A DNA stretch of 64,000 nucleotides, from assembly GCF_001509795.1 (NCBI RefSeq), contig NZ_LLZN01000091.1, positions 248,001 to 312,000 on the forward strand. The letters are read 5' to 3'. The stretch's first letter is position 1, and each line of letters begins with the position of its first letter. The translations under genes were made by a program, and so were the position numbers. The notes beneath the pieces are model-generated. The model ran no database searches. It saw nothing but the letters and a program-made list of their open reading frames with translations, and had not been told where the DNA came from. Shown piece after piece: positions 46,131 through 55,029 of the stretch. The stretch comes from Streptomyces sp. NRRL WC-3605. Its GTDB lineage: Bacteria > Actinomycetota > Actinomycetes > Streptomycetales > Streptomycetaceae.

Positions 46131-46957
46131 AGCGCTCACTCTTCGGCCGCCTGTGGCCCAACGTCACGGCCGTCATCCTGTTCGTCGGCTTCGTCTTCCC
46201 CGTGTACTGGATGTTCGCCACGGCCCTCAAGCCGACCGGCGACATCATCTCCGAGGACCCGGTCTGGTTCCCGACCGACATCACCTTCGAGCACTTCCAG
46301 CGGGCCACCGGCGTCGACCACTTCTGGACCTACGTCTCCAACTCGCTGATCGTCACCGTCTGCGCGGTCGCCTTCGCCCTGGTCATCGCGCTGGCCGGCG
46401 CGTTCGCCCTCGCCCGGATGCGGTTCAAGGGGCGGCGCGGCTTCGTCATCGGCTTCATGCTGGCCCAGATGGCGCCCTGGGAGGTCATGATCATCGCGAT
46501 GTACATGATCGTCCGGGACGCGTCGATGCTCAACAGCCTGCTGCCGCTGACGGTCTTCTACATGATGATGATCCTGCCCTTCACCATCCTGACGCTGCGC
46601 GGCTTCGTCGCCGCGGTGCCCCGGGAACTGGAGGAGGCGGCGATGGTCGACGGCTGCACCCGCTCCCAGGCCTTCCTCAAGGTCATCCTGCCGCTGCTCG
46701 CGCCCGGACTGATGTCCACGTCCCTGTTCGGCTTCATCACCGCGTGGAACGAGTTCCCCCTGGTCCTGGTGCTGAACAAGGAGGCGGAGTCGCAGACCCT
46801 GCCGCTGTGGCTGTCCAGCTTCCAGACCGCCTTCGGCAACGACTGGGGCGCGACCATGGCGGCGTCCTCCCTCTTCGCCGTCCCGATCCTGATCCTCTTC
46901 GTCTTCCTGCAGCGCAGGGCTGTCAGCGGCCTGACGGCCGGCGCCGTGAAGGGATAA
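46127..46957 (+). CDS. dasC: Chito-oligosaccharide ABC transporter permease DasC
   Basis: The 276-residue MalG-type permease has six membrane helices and the EAA loop ELEEAAMVDGCTRSQAFLKVILPLL (a pattern, about 165-189). GTG 46127 overlaps the dasB stop by four bases (GTGA). It pairs with DasB in the membrane to form the chitobiose channel; energy comes from MsiK encoded elsewhere. Confidence 0.93.
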   Translation: MKRSLFGRLWPNVTAVILFVGFVFPVYWMFATALKPTGDIISEDPVWFPTDITFEHFQRATGVDHFWTYVSNSLIVTVCAVAFALVIALAGAFALARMRFKGRRGFVIGFMLAQMAPWEVMIIAMYMIVRDASMLNSLLPLTVFYMMMILPFTILTLRGFVAAVPRELEEAAMVDGCTRSQAFLKVILPLLAPGLMSTSLFGFITAWNEFPLVLVLNKEAESQTLPLWLSSFQTAFGNDWGATMAASSLFAVPILILFVFLQRRAVSGLTAGAVKG

Positions 46958-46966
46958 CGCCACCCG

Positions 46967-48448
46967 ATGACGACAATCGCCAGCGGCACCGACACACTCA
47001 CGCGCGATGCCCTGACCGTCCTCCAGCCGGGCTTCACCGGCACCACCGCGCCGGACTGGCTGCTGCGCCGGCTCGGGGAGGGCCTCGCCTCCGTCGGACT
47101 GTTCGGCCGCAACATCGCCTCGTCCGAGCAGCTGGCGGCCCTGACCGCCCAGCTGCGCGCCGAGCGCGACGACGTCCTCGTGGCGATCGACGAGGAGGGC
47201 GGTGACGTGACCCGGCTGGAGGTGCGCTCCGGCTCCAGCTTCCCCGGCAACCACGCCCTCGGCGCCGTCGACGACGTCGAGCTCACCCGGCAGGTCGCGG
47301 CCGAACTGGGCCGCCGCCTCGCCGCCTGCGGAGTCAACCTCAACTGGGCCCCGTCGGCCGACATCAACTCCAACCCGGCGAACCCGGTGATCGGCGTGCG
47401 CTCCTTCGGCGCCGGCACCGCCCTGGCCGCCCGGCACACCGCCGCCTATGTCACCGGCCTGCAGTCGGCGGGCGTCGCGGCGTGCACCAAGCACTTCCCC
47501 GGCCACGGCGACACCGCCGTCGACTCCCACCACGCCCTGCCCCGCATCGACGCCGACGTCTCGGTGCTCACGGAGCGCGAACTCGCCCCGTTCCGCGCGG
47601 CGATCGCGGCCGGCACCCGGGCGGTGATGAGCGCGCACATCCTCGTCCCCGCCCTGGACCCGGACCGGCCGGCGACCCTGTCCTGCGCCATCCTGACCGA
47701 ACTGCTGCGCGGCGAACTCGGCTACACCGGCCTCATCGTCACCGACGGCATGGAGATGCAGGCCATCGCCGCCACCTACGGCATCGAACGCGGCAGCGTC
47801 CTCGCGATCGCGGCCGGCGCCGACGCGATCTGCGTGGGCGGCGGCCTCGCCGACGACGAGACGGTACGGCGGCTGCGCGACGCCCTCGTCACGGCCGTCC
47901 GCTCGGGCGAGCTTCCCGAGGCCCGGCTCGCGGAGGCGGCCGAACGCGTCCGCGAGCTGGCCCGCTGGACGGCCACCGCCACGGCGGAACCGGTCGAGGC
48001 CCGCCCCGACATCGGCCTCGTCGCGGCCCGCCGCGCCCTGCGGCTGACGGGCGCCGCCTCCTTCACCCCGCTCACCGAGGCGCCGTACGTGGCCGCCTTC
48101 ACGCCGGTCGCCAACATCGCCGTGGGCGACGAGACCCCCTGGGGCGTGGCGGCGGACCTGGACCGCCTCCTCCCCGGCACCCGCACGGGCACTCACACGG
48201 GCGGCGACGCCGGCCGCGAGGCGCTGGCCGCGGCCGGTGACAGCCGTCTGGTGGCGGTCGTGCGCGACGAGCACCGCCATCCCTGGATGGCGGCGGCCCT
48301 GGACGACCTGCTCACGGTCCGCCCCGACACGATCGTGGTCGAGATGGGCGTCCCCCAGGCCGCCCCGCGCGGCGCCCTGCACATCGCCACCCACGGCGCG
48401 GCCCGCGTCTGCGGCCGCGCGGCGGCCGAGGTCATCGCGGGCGTCTAG
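46967..48448 (+). CDS. dasD: GH3 beta-N-acetylglucosaminidase (DasD/NagZ-like)
   Basis: The 493-residue GH3 enzyme lacks a signal peptide and so acts in the cytoplasm on imported chitobiose, giving GlcNAc. The NagZ signature KHFPGHGDTAVDSHHALP (residues about 170-187, with the general-acid His) and the nucleophile Asp in IVTDGMEM are present. A second, less conserved domain occupies the C-terminal 170 residues. It follows dasC by 9 bp and shares the operon. In S. coelicolor the gene in this place is dasD. Confidence 0.9.
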   Translation: MTTIASGTDTLTRDALTVLQPGFTGTTAPDWLLRRLGEGLASVGLFGRNIASSEQLAALTAQLRAERDDVLVAIDEEGGDVTRLEVRSGSSFPGNHALGAVDDVELTRQVAAELGRRLAACGVNLNWAPSADINSNPANPVIGVRSFGAGTALAARHTAAYVTGLQSAGVAACTKHFPGHGDTAVDSHHALPRIDADVSVLTERELAPFRAAIAAGTRAVMSAHILVPALDPDRPATLSCAILTELLRGELGYTGLIVTDGMEMQAIAATYGIERGSVLAIAAGADAICVGGGLADDETVRRLRDALVTAVRSGELPEARLAEAAERVRELARWTATATAEPVEARPDIGLVAARRALRLTGAASFTPLTEAPYVAAFTPVANIAVGDETPWGVAADLDRLLPGTRTGTHTGGDAGREALAAAGDSRLVAVVRDEHRHPWMAAALDDLLTVRPDTIVVEMGVPQAAPRGALHIATHGAARVCGRAAAEVIAGV

Positions 48449-48450
48449 AC

Positions 48451-48492
48451 GACGAAGGCGCCGGTCCCTCCGAGGGGACCGGCGCCTTCGTC
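48451..48492. terminator. Bidirectional terminator: perfect 18-bp stem
   Basis: Arms 48451-48468 and 48475-48492 are exact reverse complements with a six-base loop, between convergent dasD and nagB. Confidence 0.85.
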
Positions 48493-48504
48493 ATGGGCGG
48501 GAGT

Positions 48505-49290
48505 TCAGATCCCCTGCCAGTCGGGCTTGTTGGCGTAGGTGTGCCGGAAGTAGTCCGCCAGCTTCAGCTTCGAGGCGGCGGGCTCGTCGACGACGACCGT
48601 GGCGTGCGGGTGCAGCTGCAGCGCCGACGCCGGGCACACGGCCGCGACCGGCCCTTCGACGGTCGCGGCGACCGCGTCCGCCTTGCCCTCGCCGGTGGCC
48701 AGCAGCACCAGGTGCCGCGCCTCCAGGATCGTCCCGATGCCCTGGGTGATCACGTGGTGCGGGACCTGCTCGATGTCCCCGTCGAAGAAGCGCGCGTTGT
48801 CCACCCGGGTCTGCTCGGTGAGCGTCTTGATCCGGGTCCGCGAGGCCAGCGAGGAGCAGGGCTCGTTGAAGCCGATGTGCCCGTCCGTGCCGATCCCGAG
48901 CAGCTGGAGGTCGACTCCACCGGCCTCCGCCAGGGCCTTGTCGTACGCCTCGCACGCGGCCTGCACGTCCTCGGCCGTGCCGTCCGGGCCCATGAACGCG
49001 TCCATGCCGACGCCCAGCGGTTCCAGCACCTCGCGCCGCAGCACCGAGCGGTAGGACTCCGGGTGCTCGGCCGGGAGCCCCACGTATTCGTCCAGCTGGG
49101 CGACGCGCGCCCGCGAGGCGTCGACGGCACCGGAGCGCACCTTGGCCGCGAGCGCCGTGTAGATGGGCAGCGGGGTCGACCCGGTGGCCACACCGAGCAG
49201 GGCGTCGGGCTTGCGTCGGAGCAGCTGGGCCATGGCCTCGGCTATCAGCTCGCCACCCGCCTGGGCGTCCGGAACGATGACAACTTCCAC
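48505..49290 (-). CDS. nagB: Glucosamine-6-phosphate deaminase
   Basis: The 261-residue enzyme converts glucosamine-6-phosphate to fructose-6-phosphate and ammonia, the last step of GlcNAc use. It also removes GlcN-6-P, the DasR effector. Motifs include GVATGSTPLP (phosphate loop), AQLDEYVGL (catalytic Asp), GIGTDGHIGFNEP and SRTRIKTL. The start is GTG at 49290. A dre lies 52 bp upstream (49342-49357), so DasR controls it directly. Confidence 0.95.
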   Translation of the reverse strand: MEVVIVPDAQAGGELIAEAMAQLLRRKPDALLGVATGSTPLPIYTALAAKVRSGAVDASRARVAQLDEYVGLPAEHPESYRSVLRREVLEPLGVGMDAFMGPDGTAEDVQAACEAYDKALAEAGGVDLQLLGIGTDGHIGFNEPCSSLASRTRIKTLTEQTRVDNARFFDGDIEQVPHHVITQGIGTILEARHLVLLATGEGKADAVAATVEGPVAAVCPASALQLHPHATVVVDEPAASKLKLADYFRHTYANKPDWQGI

Positions 49291-49341
49291 GCTGGGCCTG
49301 CCGATCTGAAGAGGGACTCGAAGGGCACCCTGAAGGGAGCA

Positions 49342-49357
49342 TGTGGTTTAGACCAAT
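49342..49357. promoter_or_regulatory. DasR-responsive element upstream of nagB
   Basis: TGTGGTTTAGACCAAT matches the dre consensus at 12-13 of 16 positions, with an intact TAGACCA half. Confidence 0.78.
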
Positions 49358-49651
49358 CTAACAGAGCGGTGCCCTCCGGCCCAGGTGAGCGCGCCCCGCG
49401 GGTCGCCGTCCCGGCACCCCCGCGAGGGCCCTCCCGCCGGCCGGCGCTACCCGGTGCGACTTCAGCCGAACCGGGCGATCCCGGACGAACCGGGGGTCGC
49501 TGCTGGAATTGCCCCGGCGGACCCGCCCCGACATGAACCCACACGGGTTAGGCTGCGTGATGTATGCCAGGGCGACCGACCGGCTCGGGCCGGTCCGAGA
49601 GCCCGCACGGAAGCGCCAACAGCGAACAACTCCCACGCATGGACACACCCG

Positions 49652-49667
49652 AGTGGTCTAGTCCACA
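49652..49667. promoter_or_regulatory. Additional DasR-responsive element (14/16 match)
   Basis: AGTGGTCTAGTCCACA is among the best dre matches in the window. It is 362 bp from the nagB start and 280 bp before the histidine kinase gene, so its target promoter is not obvious. Confidence 0.75.
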
Positions 49668-49946
49668 ATGCCAGGGAGTGCGTAGAACGAAGTACGCACC
49701 GACTTCCGTCTTCCCCGCACAGGAAGGCGGACCGAGGAACCGGAGCTCTCTGCCCTGACTGCCCCGGGTCCTCATCCTCGGCCGACCGGGACCGCACACC
49801 CCACGGCCGATATTGCTCCGGGCTGCGGTGCCGGGAGGGTTGAGGGTCCCTCTCAGGCGCCGCGGCCCGCGGGTGTCTCCGAGGCCGTACGGCCTCCCGA
49901 GGCCGGCGTGCGGACCCCGTCGGTGACCCCGGGTACGCTCGGCCTC

Positions 49947-51422
49947 GTGCCCTCCATGAACGAACTCGTACGCCAGCACACGGCCCTCGACGACACCGAC
50001 CTCGAGTGGCTCCATCTGCTGGTCTCGGAGTGGCAGCTGCTCTCCGACCTCTCCTTCGCCGACCTCGTGCTGTGGGTGCCCACCAGCGACGGCACCCGGT
50101 ACGTCTCCGTGGCCCAGATGCGGCCCAACACCGGCCCCACCTCCTACCAGGACGACATGGTCGGCCACCTCGTCCCGCGCGGCCGCCGCCCGATGCTGGA
50201 CGCCGCGCTCGACGAGGGACGCATCGTGCGCGAGGGCGACCCGGAGTGGCGCGAGGAGGTCCCGGTCCGCGTCGAGTCGATCCCGGTCCGCCGGGAGGGC
50301 CGCGTCCTCGGCGTCATCGCCCGCAACACCAACCTGCTCACCGTCCGCACCCCGAGCCGTCTCGAGCTCACCTATCTGCAGAGCGCCTCGGACCTCGCGC
50401 AGATGATCGCGGCCGGCTCGTTCCCGTTCGCCAACCAGCAGGTCGACATGGACGCCTCGCCGCGGGTCGGCGACGGCCTGATCCGTGTGGACGCCGACGG
50501 CGTCGTCCAGTACGCCTCCCCGAACGCCCTCTCCGCCTACCACCGCCTCGGCCTCGCCGCCGACCTGGTCGGCCACCACCTGGGCCGCACGACCGCCGAA
50601 CTCGCCCCGACCCACGGCCCGGTGGACGAGGCGCTCGCCAAGGTCGCCAGCGGCTGGGCGCCCCGCGAGTTCGAGATCGAGTCCGACGACGGCGTCATCC
50701 AGTTCCGGGCGATCCCGCTCAAGCCCAAGGGCATCCGCATCGGTTCGCTGGTGCTGCTGCGGGACGTCACCGAACTGCGCCGCCGCGAGCGCGAGTTGAT
50801 CACGAAGGACGCGACGATCCGGGAGATCCACCACCGGGTCAAGAACAACCTCCAGACGGTGGCCGCCCTGCTGCGCCTGCAGGCCCGGCGGATCGAGTCC
50901 GACCGCGGCCGGGAGGCTCTGGAGGAGGCGGTCCGCCGCGTCGGCTCGATCGCCATCGTGCACGAGACGCTCAGCCAGAACCTGGACGAACGCGTCGAGT
51001 TCGACGAGATCGCCGACCGCGTGCTCGCGATGGTGGCCGAGATCTCGCCCGGCAAGGTGACCGGCCGGCGCACGGGCCGCTTCGGCATCCTCGACGCCGA
51101 GGTCGCCACCCCGCTGTCGATGGTCCTGACCGAGGTCCTGCAGAACGCCCTGGAGCACGGGTTCCGCGACGGCGACACCGGCACCGTCGAGGTGTCGGCG
51201 GTCCGCGGCGGGACGACCAAGCAGGCCCGCCTCCTGGTCACCGTCCAGGACGACGGCGTCGGCCTGCCCGAGGGCTTCGACCCGCACACGGCGGGCAACC
51301 TCGGCCTGCAGATCGTACGGACGCTCGTCGAGGGCGAGTTGGGCGGCTCCTTCGACATGGTCCCGGCGCCGGAGCGGGGCACCCGGGTGATCCTCGACAT
51401 CCCGGTGCGGGCGGCCAAGTAG
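49947..51422 (+). CDS. PdtaS-like sensor histidine kinase
   Basis: The 491-residue soluble kinase has an N-terminal GAF domain (about 10-150), a PAS-like domain (about 185-285), a HisKA_2 dimerisation domain with the phospho-His in EIHHRVKNNLQTVAALLRLQ (residues about 295-314), and an HATPase domain with NALEHGF and DDGVGLP. PdtaS in mycobacteria phosphorylates PdtaR, an RNA-binding ANTAR regulator; no PdtaR gene is adjacent. GTG 49947 lacks a ribosome-binding site but lies seven bases after TACGCT, suggesting a leaderless message. ATG 49956 is the alternative. Confidence 0.87.
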   Translation: MPSMNELVRQHTALDDTDLEWLHLLVSEWQLLSDLSFADLVLWVPTSDGTRYVSVAQMRPNTGPTSYQDDMVGHLVPRGRRPMLDAALDEGRIVREGDPEWREEVPVRVESIPVRREGRVLGVIARNTNLLTVRTPSRLELTYLQSASDLAQMIAAGSFPFANQQVDMDASPRVGDGLIRVDADGVVQYASPNALSAYHRLGLAADLVGHHLGRTTAELAPTHGPVDEALAKVASGWAPREFEIESDDGVIQFRAIPLKPKGIRIGSLVLLRDVTELRRRERELITKDATIREIHHRVKNNLQTVAALLRLQARRIESDRGREALEEAVRRVGSIAIVHETLSQNLDERVEFDEIADRVLAMVAEISPGKVTGRRTGRFGILDAEVATPLSMVLTEVLQNALEHGFRDGDTGTVEVSAVRGGTTKQARLLVTVQDDGVGLPEGFDPHTAGNLGLQIVRTLVEGELGGSFDMVPAPERGTRVILDIPVRAAK

Positions 51423-51470
51423 CCCCGGCCGGGGGAGCGGCCGGCGGCGGGGGAGTGCGGACAGCAGACA

Positions 51471-51494
51471 GCCCCGGACCAGAAGGTCCGGGGC
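51471..51494 (+). terminator. Terminator after the histidine kinase gene
   Basis: A perfect 10-bp stem GCCCCGGACC / GGTCCGGGGC with an AGAA loop, 48 bp after the stop. Confidence 0.7.
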
Positions 51495-51659
51495 CAGTGC
51501 TCATTGCTGCTCGTCAGCAAGGCGATGGGTACCCCCGGCTCGACCGGGGCCGAGTGACGGGGGAGCATCGGGGGTACTGCGCGCTGCGGCTCGGGGGCGG
51601 GAGATGCGTACGCGCTGTACGCGCCGCCAAGCTCAGGCTGTTCTTACGGGGTGGGAGTG

Positions 51660-51917
51660 TCAGGCGGAGGCCTGACGGGCCCGGTTGCGGGCGGCGCGGC
51701 GCTTCATGGCGCGGCGCTCGTCCTCGCTGAGACCACCCCAGACGCCGGAGTCCTGACCGGACTCGAGCGCCCACTGCAGGCACTGCTCGATAACCGGGCA
51801 GCGGCGGCAGACGGCCTTGGCTTCCTCGATCTGCAGCAGCGCAGGACCGGTGTTGCCGATGGGGAAGAAGAGCTCGGGGTCTTCCTCGCGGCAAACGGCG
51901 TTGTGACGCCAGTCCAT
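51660..51917 (-). CDS. wblE: WhiB-family iron-sulfur regulator WblE
   Basis: The 85-residue WhiB-like protein has four cluster-binding cysteines (Cys9, Cys37, Cys40, Cys46), the G-loop GVWGGL and a basic C-terminal DNA-contact tail (KRRAARNRARQ). Wbl proteins bind a [4Fe-4S] cluster and the principal sigma factor. The WblE subgroup is conserved in most actinobacteria. AAGGAGAGG precedes ATG 51917. The 317 bp upstream carry no gene but contain a LacI-type palindrome and an A8 tract. Confidence 0.92.
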   Translation of the reverse strand: MDWRHNAVCREEDPELFFPIGNTGPALLQIEEAKAVCRRCPVIEQCLQWALESGQDSGVWGGLSEDERRAMKRRAARNRARQASA

Positions 51918-52234
51918 GGCTGCTACCTCTCCTTGATTACATGCGGGTTGCTTGTGAATGTGAACGCTTTCACGAATCCCTCAACAAGTGAAGGGCCTAC
52001 CGCCAGTTCCCCGGCGCGGGTCCTGTGAGTTGAAGGGGGATTCTGGTGATCAGTGGAGGCCGGTCTTGCGGGCCGTCCCGATCGCCATGTAGAGACTCGC
52101 AAACCTCGGCGGCGGATACAACCCCTTCCGGAAAGTTTTTTTTGATTCCTCGGTGTCGACTAGGTCACAGCCGTACTTCCATGGGGTGGATGCTGGCCTA
52201 AACGTTCGAGTGAAAGGACTTTCGCCCGTTCCGC
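51918..52234. other. 317-bp gene-free upstream region of wblE
   Basis: It is noticeably less G+C-rich than its neighbours, with a run of eight T on the plus strand near 52136-52143 next to TTCCGGAA. It also holds the GTGAA-N4-TTCAC palindrome at 51960. It probably contains the wblE promoter(s). A 62-codon minus-strand frame overlapping the lipid-kinase stop has poor codon bias and is not called. Confidence 0.55.
51960..51973. promoter_or_regulatory. LacI-type operator-like palindrome before wblE
   Basis: GTGAACGCTTTCAC has arms GTGAA/TTCAC around a CG-containing centre, the layout of LacI/GalR-family operators. It lies 43-56 bp upstream of the wblE start. Confidence 0.4.
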
Positions 52235-53203
52235 TCACACAATCACACGCAGTGCACGGCGTACGCCTGTGAACGTCACGCTCGTACGCAGCCCCAGATG
52301 GTCGCCGTCCATCTGAAGGGGCAGGGGCACCTTCGAATGCAAGGTGAACCGGTCCAGATCGTGCAGCGAGACCGCGTGCTTGCCATGGGGTCCCCGCTCG
52401 GGGGACGAAGTGAGCAACTGGGTCGCATACCGGGCAACCGCGACCGTCGACATACGGCTGAGACCGAGTACGTCGAGACCGGTATCGAACGAGGCTTTAG
52501 GTGCCGCGTACACGGGGCGATTGAGCAGATAGGTCCACGGAGCGGTGTTGCACACAATGGACAGCACCAAATCGGTCACCGGGTCCTCGCCCGGCCGCTC
52601 CAGGGTGATCGTGCCGTGCCGGCGGTTGGGCTCCTGGAGGAATTGGCGTGCCACCTGGCGCAGATACAGGGCGTGTGTGGACCTCCGGCCCTGCTCGCGC
52701 TGCTGTTCGACCCGGCCGACGACCCCGGCGTCGAAGCCGAGCCCCGCGCAGAAGGTGAACCACCGGCCGGGCACCGCCTCGTCGGCGGTCCCCGGGGTGC
52801 CGGCGGCTATGCCCATGCCGACCGTGCGCTCGCTGCCCTCGCGCAGGGCGTCCAGCAGGGCGCCGGTCGCCTCGACGGCGTCGTTGGGCAGCCCGAGGGC
52901 ACGGGCGAAGACGTTCGTGGAACCGCCGGGGACCACCGCGAGGCGCGGCAGTCTCTCCGGATCGGGGCCCTTGTGGAGCAGACCGTTGACGACCTCGTTC
53001 ACCGTGCCGTCGCCGCCGAGGGCGACCACCAGGTCGATGTCGTCGCTGTCCGCCGCCTGCCGGCCCAGGTCGCGCGCGTGTCCGCGGTACTCGGTGGTGA
53101 CCGCCTCCAGCTTCATCTCGCTGGCGAGCGCATGGATCAGGACATCGCGCGTACGTGCGCTTGTGGTGGTTGCCGCCGGATTGACCACGAGAAGTGCACG
53201 CAT
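52235..53203 (-). CDS. Diacylglycerol/lipid kinase (DAGK catalytic family)
   Basis: The 322-residue protein starts with the family motif LLVVNPAATTTSARTRD. The kinase core VVALGGDGTVNEVVNGL (residues about 60-76) and VVPGGSTNVFARALG follow. It probably phosphorylates diacylglycerol or a related lipid (DgkB/BmrU type) at the membrane face. ATG 53203 is the natural start. A 196-bp gap separates it from the divergent small membrane-protein gene. Confidence 0.87.
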   Translation of the reverse strand: MRALLVVNPAATTTSARTRDVLIHALASEMKLEAVTTEYRGHARDLGRQAADSDDIDLVVALGGDGTVNEVVNGLLHKGPDPERLPRLAVVPGGSTNVFARALGLPNDAVEATGALLDALREGSERTVGMGIAAGTPGTADEAVPGRWFTFCAGLGFDAGVVGRVEQQREQGRRSTHALYLRQVARQFLQEPNRRHGTITLERPGEDPVTDLVLSIVCNTAPWTYLLNRPVYAAPKASFDTGLDVLGLSRMSTVAVARYATQLLTSSPERGPHGKHAVSLHDLDRFTLHSKVPLPLQMDGDHLGLRTSVTFTGVRRALRVIV

Positions 53204-53399
53204 GACTGGCAGCGTACCTACTGGGGGGTACCGGGCACAGGTCGGAGTGGGGATCGACCGGGACAACCCGCGTGAGCCTCGCCACGGGAGCCGGGGCGAA
53301 GCCGGGACACCGGGAAGCCGGGAGACCGGCAAGCCGGGAAGGCCGAGGGAGGAGACCTCGGCCGGAAAGAGCCCCCGCACGGAGGGCTACCCTTCTGGG

Positions 53400-53846
53400 G
53401 TGACCAAGCAGCAGACCCCCACTCCCGAGGAAACCGCCGGTCCGCGCCCGCGGCGGCTCACCTACGCCGCCGTGCTCACCGCCCTGGAAGGGCTGGGACT
53501 GGCCGTCGGCGGTGTCTGGGTGCTGGTGCTCGGGCTCACGGGAGACCCCGACGACCGGCAGCAGGCCGTCACTCTCGGTGTCACGCTCGTCGTCCTCGCC
53601 CTGCTGCCGCTGCTCGCCGCGCGCGGACTGCTCGCCCGGCGCAGCTGGAGCCGGGGCCCCTCCGTGATCACCCAGATCCTGGCGCTGCCGGTGGCCTACA
53701 GCCTGCTGCAGGCCGACAGCATCGCGATCCCGGCCGGGATCGCCGTCGCCGCCGCCGCGATCGCCACGCTGGTCTTCCTGCTCAGCCCGTCGACCACGCA
53801 GGCCCTCGGAATCCGGCGGCCCGGCGCCGAACCCGGCGAGCGCTGA
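53400..53846 (+). CDS. Small integral membrane protein, unknown function
   Basis: This 148-residue protein has a hydrophilic Pro/Thr-rich N-terminus and four hydrophobic helices (for example LEGLGLAVGGVWVLVLGL, VTLVVLALLPLLAARGLL and IPAGIAVAAAAIATLVFLL). The family is common in actinobacteria without a known role. The GTG start has only weak upstream purines (GGAGG is about 15 bases away). It is convergent with sigH, with 31 bp between. Confidence 0.75.
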   Translation: MTKQQTPTPEETAGPRPRRLTYAAVLTALEGLGLAVGGVWVLVLGLTGDPDDRQQAVTLGVTLVVLALLPLLAARGLLARRSWSRGPSVITQILALPVAYSLLQADSIAIPAGIAVAAAAIATLVFLLSPSTTQALGIRRPGAEPGER

Positions 53847-53877
53847 CCGCCGGTCCACCCGGGCACCTCCGCGGCGC

Positions 53878-55029
53878 TCACTCCTCGACGAGGAGCTTCT
53901 CCCGCAGCTGCGCCAGCGTGCGCGCCAGCAGACGCGAGACGTGCATCTGGGAGATGCCGACCTCCTGCGCGATCTGCGACTGGGTCATGTTGCCGAAGAA
54001 GCGCAGCAGCAGGATGCGCTTCTCGCGCGGCGGGAGGTCCTCGAGCAACGGCTTCAGCGACTCGCGGTACTCGACGCCCTCCAGCGCCTCGTCCTCCGCG
54101 CCCAGGGTGTCCGCGACCGCCGGGGACTCGTCGTCGGTGTCGGGGACGTCCAGGGACAGCGTGGAGTAGGCGTTCGCCGACTCCAGGCCCTCCAGGACCT
54201 CCTCCTCCGAGATCGCCAGCTTCTCGGCGAGCTCGTGGACCGTGGGGGAGCGGCCGTGCAGCTGGGACAGCTCCGCGGTGGCCGTCGTCAGCGCGAGGCG
54301 CAGCTCCTGGAGCCTGCGCGGGACGCGGACCGCCCAGCCCTTGTCGCGGAAGTGCCGCTTGATCTCCCCGACGACCGTCGGCGTCGCGTACGTCGAGAAC
54401 TCGACGCCGCGGTCCGGGTCGAACCGGTCGACCGACTTGATCAGCCCGATGGTGGCGACCTGGGTGAGGTCGTCGAGCGGCTCGCCGCGGTTGCGGAAGC
54501 GGCGCGCGAGGTGCTCCACGAGCGGCAGATGCATCCGGACCAGCCGGTTGCGCAGCTCCGCGTACTCCGGGGTGCCGTCCTGCAGCTCGCGCAGCTCGAT
54601 GAACAGGGCGCGCGCCCCGCTGCGGTCCTGCGGGTCGTGGCGTGTGGCCTGCGCGCCGCGCGCGTTCGTCGCCCGGCCCTCGGCGTATCGCTCGTGCTCG
54701 CTCATCGTCCCGCCCGTCGCCCTCTCCCGAGCCCTCGCCGCCGGCCGGGCCGGGGAGACCCCGTTGCGCCCGGCCGCGGGCGCGCCCTGCACGGCACCCT
54801 CGTCATCCCGCCCGTCGTCCAGGAGGCCGGTCGCCACGGAGTCGTCCTCCGGGTGCGGCCGGGCCTGCTCGGGGATGCCGTCGATGCCGTCCGCCATACG
54901 GCGGGAAACGCCCGGGCCGCTCGGGCCCGCCCCCAGGCTCCCGGCTCCGTCGGAGCCGGGGGAGGTGCCGTCCGGCAGCCCCCGTGTGCCGCGCTCTTCG
55001 TCCCGCACCGGCCCGTCCCCGTCCCTCAC
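53878..55029 (-). CDS. sigH: SigB-family sigma factor SigH (osmotic stress)
   Basis: The C-terminal 275 residues are a complete SigB/SigF-type sigma factor: region 2 around DDLTQVATIGLIKSVDRFD and FSTYATPTVVGEIKRHFRD, and region 4 ending in MTQSQIAQEVGISQMHVSRLL. Upstream in frame is an acidic, disordered 108-residue extension starting at GTG 55029, which overlaps the anti-sigma stop (GTGA). In-frame ATGs at 54897 and 54705 could give shorter forms. Several SigH isoforms are known in S. coelicolor, which fits the nested starts. SigH acts in osmotic stress and development. Confidence 0.88.
   Translation of the reverse strand: MRDGDGPVRDEERGTRGLPDGTSPGSDGAGSLGAGPSGPGVSRRMADGIDGIPEQARPHPEDDSVATGLLDDGRDDEGAVQGAPAAGRNGVSPARPAARARERATGGTMSEHERYAEGRATNARGAQATRHDPQDRSGARALFIELRELQDGTPEYAELRNRLVRMHLPLVEHLARRFRNRGEPLDDLTQVATIGLIKSVDRFDPDRGVEFSTYATPTVVGEIKRHFRDKGWAVRVPRRLQELRLALTTATAELSQLHGRSPTVHELAEKLAISEEEVLEGLESANAYSTLSLDVPDTDDESPAVADTLGAEDEALEGVEYRESLKPLLEDLPPREKRILLLRFFGNMTQSQIAQEVGISQMHVSRLLARTLAQLREKLLVEE

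Larger units (their letters stand above)
49291..49946. other. 656-bp intergenic region between divergent nagB and pdtaS-like genes
   Basis: I find no convincing gene here; the open frames have poor codon bias. The region holds a dre at 49342, a second dre at 49652, and a possible -10 (TACGCT, 49934-49939) seven bases before the kinase GTG. It is probably a long regulatory region. Confidence 0.6.

Noticed and set aside
49385..49843. Open frames in the nagB to kinase gap
   Set aside because: They have weak codon bias, no ribosome-binding site and unnatural composition; the region carries regulatory sites instead.
52050..52238. 62-codon minus-strand frame overlapping the lipid-kinase stop by four bases
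   Set aside because: The overlap resembles coupling, but third codon positions are not G/C-rich and the frame includes an A8 run and likely promoter DNA.
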